A stretch of 64,000 nt of DNA. Origin: Pedobacter cryoconitis (lineage in GTDB: Bacteria > Bacteroidota > Bacteroidia > Sphingobacteriales > Sphingobacteriaceae). The notes under the pieces are model-generated. The model worked only from the letters and a program-made list of their open reading frames with translations. It did no database searches and was not told the origin of the DNA. A program made the translations under genes and the position numbers. The stretch covers positions 566,473 to 630,472 of the forward strand of contig NZ_JACHCG010000003.1 in NCBI RefSeq assembly GCF_014200595.1. The letters run 5' to 3'. Numbering within the stretch: the stretch's first letter is position 1; each line of letters starts with the position of its first letter. Positions 43,460-52,847 of the stretch are shown here, in pieces.

Positions 43460-44998
43460 ATGCAAACCAATATCAACTCAGTTTTAAAAAATTTAGGTAT
43501 ACAGGAGTCAAATCCAGCATATAGTACCGGAAGTGTATGGGGAGGAGTAGCAAGCACTGGAACTATCGATAGCTATTCGCCGGTAGATGGCAAAAAGATC
43601 GCTACAGTACAGATGGCCAGTCAGCAGGATTATGAAACGGTATTAACTCACGCACAGACCGCTGCTATTTACTGGCGCAATTTGCCGGCACCTAAACGGG
43701 GTGATATTGTACGCCAGCTTGGTGATGCTTTACGTAAGCATAAAGAAGATTTGGGCACACTTGTCTCTTATGAGATGGGAAAAAGTTTGCAGGAAGGATT
43801 TGGTGAAGTACAGGAAATGATTGATATCTGTGATTTTGCAATCGGACTTTCCCGTCAATTATATGGCTTAACTATGCACTCAGAACGGCCAAATCACCGC
43901 ATGTATGAGCAATGGCACCCGCTTGGAATTGTAGGCATAATATCTGCTTTTAACTTTCCTGTAGCTGTTTGGAGCTGGAATACAGCACTGGCTTTAGTAT
44001 GTGGTAATGTTTGTGTGTGGAAACCTTCTTCTAAAACACCGTTATGCGCTGTAGCTTGTCAGCACATACTGGCGAGAGTACTTCAGGATAATAAAATGCC
44101 CGAAGGAATCAGTTCTCTGCTGATCGGTAATGCCGTTGGGGATCTGATCAATAATGATAAAAGAATTCCACTGGTTTCCTTTACAGGTTCTACCCGTATT
44201 GGAAGAAAAGTTTCTGCTGCTGTAGCTACAAGGTTCGGAAAAAGCATTTTAGAATTGGGTGGTAACAATGCGATTATCATTTCTAAAGATGCAGACCTGG
44301 ATATGTCTATCATCGGCGCAGTATTTGGCGCTGTGGGTACTGCTGGTCAGCGTTGTACTTCGACCAGACGTTTGATCATCCATGAAGAGATTTATGAGGA
44401 TTTCAAAAATAAACTGGTAAAGGCTTATGGTCAGCTTAGAATCGGAGATCCTTTAGATCAGCATAACCATGTTGGCCCACTGATTGACAAAGATGCGGTT
44501 GATCAATATAATAAAGCTATTGAGAAAGGAAAAACTGAAGGCGCTCAATTTGTGGTTGAAGGTGGTACACTAACGGGTGAACATTATAATTCTGGTTGTT
44601 ATGTTAAACCTTGTGTAGCTGAAGTCAAAAACCACTATGAAATTGTACAGGAAGAAACCTTCGCGCCAATCTTATACCTGATTAAATATAAAACACTGGA
44701 AGAAGCAATTGCGCTTCAAAACGATGTTCCACAAGGACTATCCTCTGCGATTATGACCTTGAACCTGAGAGAAGCTGAGCTTTTCCTTTCTTGTTCGGGA
44801 TCAGATTGCGGTATTGCCAACGTAAATATTGGTACTTCGGGAGCGGAAATCGGCGGTGCTTTTGGTGGAGAGAAAGAAACCGGGGGTGGTAGAGAAAGTG
44901 GGTCTGATGCCTGGAAAGGATACATGCGCAGACAAACGAATACAATCAACTACGCGGATACTTTACCGCTTGCCCAAGGCATCAAGTTTGATTTATAA
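43460..44998 (+). CDS. Aldehyde dehydrogenase, ALDH7 / aminoadipate-semialdehyde type
   Basis: A 512-residue NAD-dependent aldehyde dehydrogenase closest in pattern to ALDH7A1/AmaB, which oxidises 2-aminoadipate semialdehyde in lysine catabolism. The opening KNLGIQESNPAYSTGSVWGG, the cofactor region SFTGSTRIGRKVS, the general base glutamate in LELGGNNA and the catalytic cysteine in AGQRCTSTRR are visible. The ending GKKETGGGRESGSDAWK-like segment (EKETGGGRESGSDAWKGYMR) is typical of ALDH7. Length is normal. It is monocistronic with a possible operator upstream. Confidence 0.9.
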   Translation: MQTNINSVLKNLGIQESNPAYSTGSVWGGVASTGTIDSYSPVDGKKIATVQMASQQDYETVLTHAQTAAIYWRNLPAPKRGDIVRQLGDALRKHKEDLGTLVSYEMGKSLQEGFGEVQEMIDICDFAIGLSRQLYGLTMHSERPNHRMYEQWHPLGIVGIISAFNFPVAVWSWNTALALVCGNVCVWKPSSKTPLCAVACQHILARVLQDNKMPEGISSLLIGNAVGDLINNDKRIPLVSFTGSTRIGRKVSAAVATRFGKSILELGGNNAIIISKDADLDMSIIGAVFGAVGTAGQRCTSTRRLIIHEEIYEDFKNKLVKAYGQLRIGDPLDQHNHVGPLIDKDAVDQYNKAIEKGKTEGAQFVVEGGTLTGEHYNSGCYVKPCVAEVKNHYEIVQEETFAPILYLIKYKTLEEAIALQNDVPQGLSSAIMTLNLREAELFLSCSGSDCGIANVNIGTSGAEIGGAFGGEKETGGGRESGSDAWKGYMRRQTNTINYADTLPLAQGIKFDL

Positions 44999-45005
44999 AT
45001 AAACA

Positions 45006-45040
45006 ACATGCAGGTTTTTCCATTTAAAAGACCTGCATGT
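45006..45040. terminator. Bidirectional terminator
   Basis: ACATGCAGGT faces ACCTGCATGT around 15 bases that include TTTTCC and AAAAG. It lies between the convergent aldehyde dehydrogenase and small secreted protein genes. Confidence 0.75.
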
Positions 45041-45046
45041 CGCTGA

Positions 45047-45451
45047 TTAATTATAAACCGTAACTAATTTGGTTGCAAAAATAGTGATCAAACCATCCGC
45101 AGTTGTACCGATCAGATAAATGAAACGGGTCCCTGTAGAACCAGAAGCAAAATCAGCACCAGTGAAAGTAATGGAGGTAGTTCCGTTTATTGGTGTATCT
45201 ACAGGAAATTGAATACTTGGATTTCCACCGATACTCCATATCGCATCAGTCGGAAAGTTATTGTCTAAACCAGAAATCGAATAGGTATAGGTTCCGCCAC
45301 TTAAATAAACTGTTGATGGCCCCTGAATGTTATTCCGGGGATTATTTTTCGCCGGAGCCGTATTTATTGTCTGATGATCTTCATGCGCATTCGCGTTGAA
45401 AGTACTAAAGCCCAGTGCAAGAGCTAAACTTAAAATCAAGGTTCTTTTCAT
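45047..45451 (-). CDS. Secreted hypothetical protein
   Basis: A 134-residue protein with a clear signal peptide (RTLILSLALALGFSTFNANA). The mature part is low in charge and rich in Thr, Gly and Ser, with beta-strand patterns (TYTYSISGLDNNFPTDAIWSIGG) suggesting a single immunoglobulin-like or PKD-like domain. No named family is recognised. It is probably exported to the periplasm or surface. Confidence 0.7.
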   Translation of the reverse strand: MKRTLILSLALALGFSTFNANAHEDHQTINTAPAKNNPRNNIQGPSTVYLSGGTYTYSISGLDNNFPTDAIWSIGGNPSIQFPVDTPINGTTSITFTGADFASGSTGTRFIYLIGTTADGLITIFATKLVTVYN

Positions 45452-45541
45452 TTCTCTTTAATTTAATCAGGATGGTCAAAAGGTTAATTAACACAATTTA
45501 ATTAAAAATATTAATTAAAGACAAATTCAATAAACTAAAAA

Positions 45542-45595
45542 AGCATAAGACATTTCCCTGCTGTAATCTTGTTTACAGTAAAAACATCTTATGCT
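45542..45595 (-). terminator. Terminator of the GIN-domain gene
   Basis: AGCATAAGA and TCTTATGCT form the outer stem, with CTGTAA/TTACAG inside. On the minus strand it lies 25 bases after the 45620-46252 stop and is followed by TTTTTTAGTTT. Confidence 0.75.
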
Positions 45596-45619
45596 GATCA
45601 GGTCAGGTAATTAGCAGGA

Positions 45620-46252
45620 CTATCTTTTTGAAGCTCCCTCGTTTATTCTTTTAGCGTGATGAACAGTATCATTCATCGCCAGTCTTGTTCCTGCTGGTAA
45701 GTTTTCAGTTTTAGCAGCAGCCAGTTTGTCCACTTTCAAGTTTCCAATACCAGTATTTTTTATGGTATGACTATCTGTTGCGCCTAATAATTCCAGATTT
45801 GCTTCACCTTTCAGATCAGTGTATAAGCTTTCTGTTTTAGCTTTGATACGTGCCTTAGCATGATCACTCATAATTACTTGCAGCGCAGACAGATTAACTG
45901 TTCCAACAGTATTTACATCTGCGTGATCAGTGGCAGTGATCCTGTATAGATCTTTCACATAAACAGTCACGACTACGGGCGTTGCTTCTGATGAATTAAT
46001 ACTCAGCGTATTTCCAATTTGTTTAACCGATACCTTATCCATGTTGTCATCACCTATAGATACCCAATCACGATTACTTTGCACAATAAACACTTTCGTA
46101 TTGCCATTGACAACGACTCTTTTAATATCCATATTTTCGGATACTTTTTCTTTTGCTGTTACTTTTTCTGTAGCGAAAGCAGTAACTACTGTAGTTGATA
46201 AAACGATGGCAGTTAATGCCGATGCTACTAATGTTTTGAATGAAGTTTTCAT
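45620..46252 (-). CDS. Exported GIN-like (DUF2807) protein
   Basis: A 210-residue secreted protein with signal peptide TLVASALTAIVLSTTVVTAFA. The mature part is built of repeated short beta strands: IKRVVVNGNTKVFIVQS, LSINSSEATPVVVTVYVKDLYRITATDHADV and NLSALQVIMSDHAKARIKAK. This is the pattern of head-GIN/DUF2807 auto-transporter-like adhesin domains common in Bacteroidota. It is probably envelope-associated, function unknown. The Asp-His pairs (DHADV, SDHAKA) repeat at the turns. Confidence 0.8.
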   Translation of the reverse strand: MKTSFKTLVASALTAIVLSTTVVTAFATEKVTAKEKVSENMDIKRVVVNGNTKVFIVQSNRDWVSIGDDNMDKVSVKQIGNTLSINSSEATPVVVTVYVKDLYRITATDHADVNTVGTVNLSALQVIMSDHAKARIKAKTESLYTDLKGEANLELLGATDSHTIKNTGIGNLKVDKLAAAKTENLPAGTRLAMNDTVHHAKRINEGASKR

Positions 46253-46572
46253 ATCTTTATATTTAAGGTTTTCTAATGGTCTGTTTCTAAACAGTTTGTA
46301 ATTAAGACGCAGACATTTACAATACGTTGCAAAGTTTCTTGTCTTTTATACCATAGCCCTGTCAAACCCGACGAACGCCCTTAATTTTCCGACAAACCCC
46401 ACCTGCTCATCAAGCCCTTTAAGTAAAAATTTTTCAATCAAAGCTCCTTATCTATGTTTTTTTTTGAATAATCGCCCGAAAAATCAATTTTCTATTTGAC
46501 CACGATTCAAATTTGATGTATGTTTAAAGCTTTACTAGCTTAAAGACTCCTCTTTTTTTAATCATTTGCCTC
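46253..46572. other. Divergent intergenic region with promoter
   Basis: This holds promoters of the minus-strand GIN-like gene and the plus-strand SNF2 gene. The SNF2 promoter is noted separately. No RNA gene or repeat was recognised in the remaining bases. Confidence 0.5.
46495..46526 (+). promoter_or_regulatory. Candidate promoter of SNF2 gene
   Basis: TTTG at 46495-46498 and TATGTTTA at 46519-46526 are separated by 20 bases and resemble the Bacteroidota -33 TTTG and -7 TAnnTTTG elements with one mismatch. The start codon is 47 bases downstream. Confidence 0.5.
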
Positions 46573-49467
46573 ATGTTACGCGTAGATAGTTCTAAACCCT
46601 GCAAAATCGTATATTCACTGTGCAAGCATGAGTATTTAGGCTATTTAATTGAACCGCATATTGTTCAACTTAATCCTCAGGGTGATTTTTCTTTAACCTA
46701 TCAGCGTCTATTCAGCCATACTGCTCAGGAATTTGCCAAACATCTAACAGATTCTGATCTCAAAATCATTAAGATGCTTGATGAAACAGAGCAGGATCAT
46801 GTGATTAAGAAATATCATAAAAAAGCAATCAGGCCTTTTGAATTTTTCAGTAAATTCTATGATGATAAGTTCTATGAAAACGCGAGGCCTAAAATTGAGA
46901 AGAAATTAGCTGAAGTCCTGGAAATCCTTAAAATTAAAGATGAGTTATACCTCATGGATAAAGATGGATGGCCGGCAGAGCGTAAAATAGAGCTGGCTAC
47001 TGAGCCCGCTACGATCTTGTTTCACTTTAGAAGAAGTGAGGTAGAAACGCGGTACTTCCCAACTATCAAATACCAGTCATTGCGAATAGATTTTATGTTT
47101 AAAGAAGCGCAGATTGTTAGTAATCAACCTGCATGGCTCTTATTAAACGATGTGCTTTATTTCTTTGAACAGGATATCGAAGGTAAAAAGCTGTTCCCTT
47201 TTCTGAATAAGCGTTATATCACGATCCCTACAGCCAAAGAAGAGACTTATTTTGAGAAATTCGTAGCTCCTTTAATAGAGAAATATCACGTTTATGCAGA
47301 AGGGTTTGATATCCAGACAGAAAAACATGAACCTACAGCAATCCTGAAAGTAATTTATATAGAGGGCGGTATTTCACAACTTCAGCTTTATTTCAAATAT
47401 GGTGCGCATGTTTTTGCACTTGGAAATGAGAAAAAAGTAACCGTTCATGTTGAAAAGCAGGAGAACAATTATGTATTTACCCGTGTCAAAAGGGATACAG
47501 TATGGGAAAAACATAAATATACCGAGTTAACAAAACTGGGTCTTAAAAAAACAAGTGCACTCTTTTATAACCTGGAACTCGCAGCAACTGATACTGAAGA
47601 TAAATCGTATGGCATTCTGAACTGGGTTAACGAACATATCGAACAGTTAGCAGCTAAAGGTTATAGTATTGAGCAGTCAACAGGTCAGAAAAAGTTCCTG
47701 TTCGCATCGAGTAAAATCGACTTTGAAATTAAAGAAGATAACGACTGGTTTGATATTAATGCGATTGTATATTTCGGGATACATCCTGTCCCTTTTATTT
47801 CCCTTAAACAGCATATTCTACATAAAAAGAGAGAATTCCCACTTCCCGATGGCACTATAGCGATCATACCGGAAAAATGGTTCTCTCAATACGGAAGTTT
47901 ATTCAGCCTCTCTGACGGAGGAAAAATGCTGAAGCTTAAAAAGCATCATATTGGCCTGATCAACGATCTGGCTGGTGATGGGATTGCCAACGTAACTTTG
48001 CAGCGCAAGCTTCAGAAGCTGAATGATTTTGAGAACATTGATGATGTTCAGATGCCTGTTCATTTTAAAGGTGAATTAAGAAGTTATCAGAAAGCAGGTT
48101 ATAACTGGTTCAGCTTTTTAAGAGAATATAACTTTGGTGGTTGTTTAGCAGATGACATGGGACTGGGTAAAACCATCCAGACACTGGCGATGCTGCAAAA
48201 ATTAAAAGAGGAAGACGAGCTGAACCATACACACAGCACTTCTCTGATCATTATGCCTACTTCGTTAATTTATAACTGGCTGGCTGAAGCAAAGAAATTC
48301 ACTCCAAAACTGAAAATCCTTGCACATACTGGCAGTACGCGAAATAAGGACGTCAGTCATTTTATAAAATATGATATCGTGATTACCACTTATGGAATCA
48401 CCAGAGTTGATGTCAACGAGATACAGGATTTTTATTTCAATTATATTATTCTTGATGAGAGTCAGAATATCAAAAACCCTTCTTCAAAGTCATTCAAATC
48501 TGTCAGACAGTTAAAGTCAAGACACCGCTTGATTCTAAGCGGTACGCCTGTTGAAAATTCAGTGGGAGACCTTTGGACGCAGCTTACTTTCCTGAATCCA
48601 GGATTATTGGGTACACAAGCCTTTTTCAATGAGGAGTATGTTCAAGCTATTGAAAAGAGAAAGGATGAAGATAAGGCAAAGAAATTACAGGCCATTATCA
48701 AACCTTTTGTACTCAGACGTACCAAAGAACAGGTTGCAGAAGAGCTGCCGGCAAAAACTGAACAGATTATTTATTGTGATATGAGCGAAGATCAGGCTTC
48801 TTATTACGAAAAAACAAAGTCTGCTTACCGGAATGACTTGCTGAGTAGCATGGATGATGGTACTTATGCTAAAAAACAAGTGCAACTCCTGCAAGGTTTA
48901 ACTGCTTTGCGTCAGCTGGCCAATCATCCGAGTATGATTGACGATGAATATTTATCGGATTCGGGTAAATTTGAGAACGTAATCCATACGCTCGACAACG
49001 TACTTAAAGGCGGCCATAAGGTTCTGATCTTCTCACAGTTTGTAAAGCACCTGAGTATTTTCAAACATCATTTTGAAAAAGAGCTAATTCCATTTGCCTA
49101 TCTGGATGGTTCTACAAAAAACCGCGGGGAGATTGTTGCTGAATTTCAGGAGAACAAAGATCTTAAGGTCTTTTTGATTTCGATTAAGGCTGGCGGGGTT
49201 GGTTTAAACCTTACTCAGGCAGATTACGTCTTTATTTTAGACCCGTGGTGGAATCCTGCCGTTGAACAGCAGGCCATTGACAGATCGCACCGTATCGGTC
49301 AGGAAAAGAAGGTCTTTATCTATAAATTTATTGCGAAGGATACTGTCGAGGAAAAAATACTTGCCCTTCAAAACCGCAAGAAGCGCCTGGCAAGTTCATT
49401 GATTACTACAGAAGAAAGTTTCTTCAAATCTTTGAGTAAAGAGGATATCAGAGAGATCTTAAAATAG
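46573..49467 (+). CDS. SNF2-family DNA helicase/translocase
   Basis: A 964-residue ATP-dependent DNA translocase. The N-terminal 500 residues are a Bacteroidota-specific beta-rich region. The helicase core follows: the Q-region ELRSYQKAGYNWFSFL, Walker A LADDMGLGKTIQTL, DESQ (in place of DEAH), SGTPVENSVGDLW, then the second lobe with FSQFVKHL, KAGGVGLNLTQADYV and DRSHRIGQ. It probably remodels protein-DNA complexes or displaces RNA polymerase. It has its own promoter. Residues 144-247 resemble the C-terminal end of the 434-residue cargo protein at 7308-8612. Confidence 0.93.
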   Translation: MLRVDSSKPCKIVYSLCKHEYLGYLIEPHIVQLNPQGDFSLTYQRLFSHTAQEFAKHLTDSDLKIIKMLDETEQDHVIKKYHKKAIRPFEFFSKFYDDKFYENARPKIEKKLAEVLEILKIKDELYLMDKDGWPAERKIELATEPATILFHFRRSEVETRYFPTIKYQSLRIDFMFKEAQIVSNQPAWLLLNDVLYFFEQDIEGKKLFPFLNKRYITIPTAKEETYFEKFVAPLIEKYHVYAEGFDIQTEKHEPTAILKVIYIEGGISQLQLYFKYGAHVFALGNEKKVTVHVEKQENNYVFTRVKRDTVWEKHKYTELTKLGLKKTSALFYNLELAATDTEDKSYGILNWVNEHIEQLAAKGYSIEQSTGQKKFLFASSKIDFEIKEDNDWFDINAIVYFGIHPVPFISLKQHILHKKREFPLPDGTIAIIPEKWFSQYGSLFSLSDGGKMLKLKKHHIGLINDLAGDGIANVTLQRKLQKLNDFENIDDVQMPVHFKGELRSYQKAGYNWFSFLREYNFGGCLADDMGLGKTIQTLAMLQKLKEEDELNHTHSTSLIIMPTSLIYNWLAEAKKFTPKLKILAHTGSTRNKDVSHFIKYDIVITTYGITRVDVNEIQDFYFNYIILDESQNIKNPSSKSFKSVRQLKSRHRLILSGTPVENSVGDLWTQLTFLNPGLLGTQAFFNEEYVQAIEKRKDEDKAKKLQAIIKPFVLRRTKEQVAEELPAKTEQIIYCDMSEDQASYYEKTKSAYRNDLLSSMDDGTYAKKQVQLLQGLTALRQLANHPSMIDDEYLSDSGKFENVIHTLDNVLKGGHKVLIFSQFVKHLSIFKHHFEKELIPFAYLDGSTKNRGEIVAEFQENKDLKVFLISIKAGGVGLNLTQADYVFILDPWWNPAVEQQAIDRSHRIGQEKKVFIYKFIAKDTVEEKILALQNRKKRLASSLITTEESFFKSLSKEDIREILK

Positions 49468-49498
49468 GCTTTACAAGCCAGAAAGGTTGAGGTGTAAA

Positions 49499-50137
49499 TT
49501 AAAAGTTTGCCTGTAGAATTTCGGTATAAGCTTCGCGGGTAATCATTTCAGCACCTAAGCTCATTAAATGGTCATTAGGCACCTGGCAGTCAATCAGCCT
49601 GTAATCCCCTTGCTGACAAAGCCAGATCAAGGCCGTTTTAGAAGCATTACTTCTTAAGCTGAACATGCTTTCTCCAACAAATACACCATTGATTGTTAAA
49701 CCATATAAACCTCCGGCCAGTTCTCCCTCATACCAGACTTCTACACTGTGTGCCCAACCGTGCTGATGCAGGTTGATATAAGCCTGCTGCATCGCATTGG
49801 TGATCCAGGTACCATCCTGCTCTTTTCTGGGTGTTTGTGCACAGCAAAGAATCACGTCCTCAAAAACCTGATCCACTGTCACTGTGAAAATACCGTCCGC
49901 AATTACCTTCCGCATACTTTTACTCACCTTAACTTGCTCAGGGAAGATCACACAGCGTTCGGGAGGAGCAAACCAGCAAATCGGATCTCCTTCGCTAAAC
50001 CACGGAAAGATACCGTTCTGGTAAGCAAGTACCAGCCTGTCTTTACTCAGATCTCCTCCAATAGCCAGCAATCCGTCTTCCTCTGCTAAGGAGGGGTTAG
50101 GAAAAACCAATTCTTCTTCAGGTAACTGAAATATCAT
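49499..50137 (-). CDS. aat: Leucyl/phenylalanyl-tRNA-protein transferase
   Basis: A 212-residue enzyme that adds Leu or Phe to proteins with N-terminal Arg or Lys, marking them for ClpAP degradation. Family motifs are LLAIGGDLS, GIFPWFSEGDPICWFAPPER, WAHSVEVWYEGELAGGLYG and FVGESMF. The ATG at 50137 (MIFQLPEEELVFPNPSLA) is the family start. A longer open frame upstream would overlap the divergent DUF1800 gene and has no homology-like features. Confidence 0.94.
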   Translation of the reverse strand: MIFQLPEEELVFPNPSLAEEDGLLAIGGDLSKDRLVLAYQNGIFPWFSEGDPICWFAPPERCVIFPEQVKVSKSMRKVIADGIFTVTVDQVFEDVILCCAQTPRKEQDGTWITNAMQQAYINLHQHGWAHSVEVWYEGELAGGLYGLTINGVFVGESMFSLRSNASKTALIWLCQQGDYRLIDCQVPNDHLMSLGAEMITREAYTEILQANF

Positions 50138-50209
50138 AGAGACAAAAATATAAAATTTTAAACCTAAACGTTTTATAACTGTCATAACCTTTGAAAATAG
50201 CCTGCCCTC

Positions 50210-51637
50210 ATGGATAGAAAAGATAATTTCTCTAACATCAAGCACCTTTATAACAGAGCCGGTTTCGGCATAGCCTACCCTGATTTGTTGCAATTGAGCA
50301 AAAGAAAAATAAGCAAGGCGATCAATGGCTTGTTTGTCAGCCCGGCTCCGGGAACTGACCTGACCACGGTTACTCCTGATGAATTTAAACAACAGCAACT
50401 TATTTTATCCGGTTTAAATGGCAAAAAAGAATTAACCCCCGAAGAAAAGCAGCAGCGTGAAGACATTACCAAAGCAAGGAATGAAAAAAGCCGCGATCTT
50501 AATTTGAATTGGGTACAAAGGATGATCTCCACAGAAAACCCTTTATTGGAGAAGATGACACTGTTTTGGCATGGCCATTTTGCTTGCCGCGCCAATAATC
50601 CGTTCTACGCACAACAACTCAACAATATTCAAAGAAACAATGCACTGGGCAGTTTTAAGACATTGCTGATGGAAGTTTCGAAATCCCCGGCTATGCTCGA
50701 TTATCTGAATAATCAGCAGAATAAAAAGGGTCATCCCAATGAGAATTTCTCCAGAGAACTCATGGAGTTATTCACTTTAAGCAGGGGGAATTACACAGAA
50801 ACCGATATCAAGGAAGCGGCAAGATCGTTTACCGGATGGGCTTACAATAAGGATGGGGCATTTGAATTTAATCCCAGGACACACGATCCACAAGAAAAAA
50901 CATTCTTTGGACAGACAGGAAATTTTGATGGAGAAGCAATCATTGACCATATATTGGCTAAACCAGAAACTTCAGTCTTCATTTGCCGTAAGCTCTATGT
51001 CTTCTTTGTCAATGACACACCTAATGAGGCCCATGTCAAAGAACTCGCGACTTATTTCTATAGCCAGCAATATAATATCACTGCATTGATGCAACGCATA
51101 TTTAATGCAGAATGGTTTTATAGCAAAGAAAATATGGGCAACAAAATAAAATCTCCTGTAGAGTTTCTGGTCAATTTGAGCAGGGAATTTTACGTTACTT
51201 ATAATAAACCCCAGATTTTAATTCAGTTACAAAGCAGTTTAGGCCAGTATTTATTTAATCCCCCTAATGTGGCAGGATGGCCGGGAGGTAAAAGCTGGAT
51301 CGACAGCTCCTCTTTGATGCTCCGCCTCAAAATACCTTCGTTGGTTTTAAATGACGGAATCCTTGATTTTGACGGGAAGGCAGATCCTGAAGAAGAAGCT
51401 GTCATTGCCCTGAATAAAAAACAAAAGCCAAAGCCCGTTAAGTCTTATGTAAATGCACAAGCAGACTGGCCGAAGTTTTTATCCTGTTTTCCGAAGGATA
51501 TGAAACAAACAGAAATGGCGGCCTATTTATTGGAGCCCACTGTAGGGAAAAAAATCAGTGACCTGGTTTCCAGTAATGTCAATCTAAAAAACACCGTCAT
51601 TGCTGTAACCAGCATGCCGGAGTATCAATTATGCTAA
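50210..51637 (+). CDS. DUF1800 family protein
   Basis: A 475-residue protein of the DUF1800 family. Typical segments are HLYNRAGFGI, FWHGHFACRANNP, NENFSRELMELFTLSRGNYTETDI, EAARSFTGWAY and NPPNVAGWPGGKSWI. The function is unknown; DUF1800 genes nearly always precede DUF1501 genes, as here (10 bases apart). No signal peptide is visible at this start, although most relatives have one, so either the start is upstream or it stays cytoplasmic. It may act in surface polymer or sulfatase-like chemistry with its partner. Confidence 0.88.
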   Translation: MDRKDNFSNIKHLYNRAGFGIAYPDLLQLSKRKISKAINGLFVSPAPGTDLTTVTPDEFKQQQLILSGLNGKKELTPEEKQQREDITKARNEKSRDLNLNWVQRMISTENPLLEKMTLFWHGHFACRANNPFYAQQLNNIQRNNALGSFKTLLMEVSKSPAMLDYLNNQQNKKGHPNENFSRELMELFTLSRGNYTETDIKEAARSFTGWAYNKDGAFEFNPRTHDPQEKTFFGQTGNFDGEAIIDHILAKPETSVFICRKLYVFFVNDTPNEAHVKELATYFYSQQYNITALMQRIFNAEWFYSKENMGNKIKSPVEFLVNLSREFYVTYNKPQILIQLQSSLGQYLFNPPNVAGWPGGKSWIDSSSLMLRLKIPSLVLNDGILDFDGKADPEEEAVIALNKKQKPKPVKSYVNAQADWPKFLSCFPKDMKQTEMAAYLLEPTVGKKISDLVSSNVNLKNTVIAVTSMPEYQLC

Positions 51638-51647
51638 CCCGAATCAC

Positions 51648-52847
51648 ATGGAAAGAAGAGATTTTTTAAGAAAGGCAGCCTTTGCAGCAGCGGGTACAAT
51701 GGTTGTTCCGGCTTTCATGAAACCATTTGAGGCCCTGGCATTAGATGAACTAAGCTTATACAAAAACCTGGTAGTCGTACAGCTGTCCGGAGGCAATGAC
51801 GGCTTAAATACTGTAGTACCTTTTGGAAATGATATTTATTATCAAATGAGAAATGGGATAGCAATTAAGCCGGATGACGTTATCAAATTGAATGATATGC
51901 AGGGCCTGAATCCCAATCTGACCTGTTTAAAAGAGCTTTATGATCAGGGCTGGATGTCCATTATCAATGATGTCGGTTATCCCAATCCTGACCGGTCACA
52001 TTTCCGTTCTATGGATATCTGGCAGACCGCAAGCGATGCGAACCAATACCTTTCTACAGGCTGGATAGGTCGTTATCTGGACTCCAATTGTCAAACTTGT
52101 AAATTTCCCTATACGGCTATCGAAGTCGATGACAGCCTTTCTTTAGCGATGAAAGGGTTAAGCAAAAAAGGAATCGCACTTAAAGACCCGGCTGCATTGT
52201 TCCGCAATACAAATGAACCATTTTTCAGAGAAATGATTCAGAGCGACAAGGATCATCTGGACGAAGAAAACTTAGGTTATCTCTATAAAACGATGATTGA
52301 GACCTCTTCTTCTGCTAATTATATCCAGAATACTTCTAAGATTTATAAACCCAATTATACTTATCCGAATTCAGGCTTTGCCAATCAGTTAAAAACTGTT
52401 TCTAAATTCATTTGTTCGGGCTTAAAAACCAGGGTTTATTATGTGTCCTTAAGCGGCTTTGATACCCATGTGAACCAACTTAATCAGCAAGGACGATTAC
52501 TACAGCAATATGCAGAGGGGATGAATGCTTTTGTGAAAGATCTGCATCAGAACAATAAACTGGATGATACGCTGGTAATCACTTTTTCTGAATTTGGCAG
52601 ACGGGTTGCTCAAAATGCAAGCAACGGGACTGATCATGGTACAGCAAATAATATGTTCTTATTTGGCGGCCGGCTAAAAAAACAGGGAATCTATAATGCG
52701 GCCCCTGATCTGGCAAACCTGGACAATGGAGATTTAAAATACCAGATAGACTTCAGAGAAGTTTATGGTACTATACTGGATAAATGGCTGGACGTCAACA
52801 ACTCACAAGTACTCAACAAGCGATTTAATACGCTGGGATTTATTTAA
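51648..52847 (+). CDS. DUF1501 family protein (Tat-exported)
   Basis: A 399-residue protein of the alkaline-phosphatase-like DUF1501 family. The N terminus MERRDFLRKAAFAAAGTMVV is a twin-arginine type signal (RRDFLRK). The mature core shows VVVQLSGGNDGLNTVVPFGN (about 43-62), VGYPNPDRSHFRSMDIWQTA, SLSGFDTHVNQ and ITFSEFGRRVAQNASNGTDHG. It is paired with the DUF1800 gene directly upstream. A hydrolytic role on an anionic substrate is inferred from the fold only. It is convergent with the App1 gene by four overlapping bases. Confidence 0.9.
   Translation: MERRDFLRKAAFAAAGTMVVPAFMKPFEALALDELSLYKNLVVVQLSGGNDGLNTVVPFGNDIYYQMRNGIAIKPDDVIKLNDMQGLNPNLTCLKELYDQGWMSIINDVGYPNPDRSHFRSMDIWQTASDANQYLSTGWIGRYLDSNCQTCKFPYTAIEVDDSLSLAMKGLSKKGIALKDPAALFRNTNEPFFREMIQSDKDHLDEENLGYLYKTMIETSSSANYIQNTSKIYKPNYTYPNSGFANQLKTVSKFICSGLKTRVYYVSLSGFDTHVNQLNQQGRLLQQYAEGMNAFVKDLHQNNKLDDTLVITFSEFGRRVAQNASNGTDHGTANNMFLFGGRLKKQGIYNAAPDLANLDNGDLKYQIDFREVYGTILDKWLDVNNSQVLNKRFNTLGFI

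Noticed and set aside
50138..50398. An N-terminal extension of Aat
   Set aside because: It would overlap the divergent DUF1800 gene, and the family start MIFQLPEEE lies at 50137.
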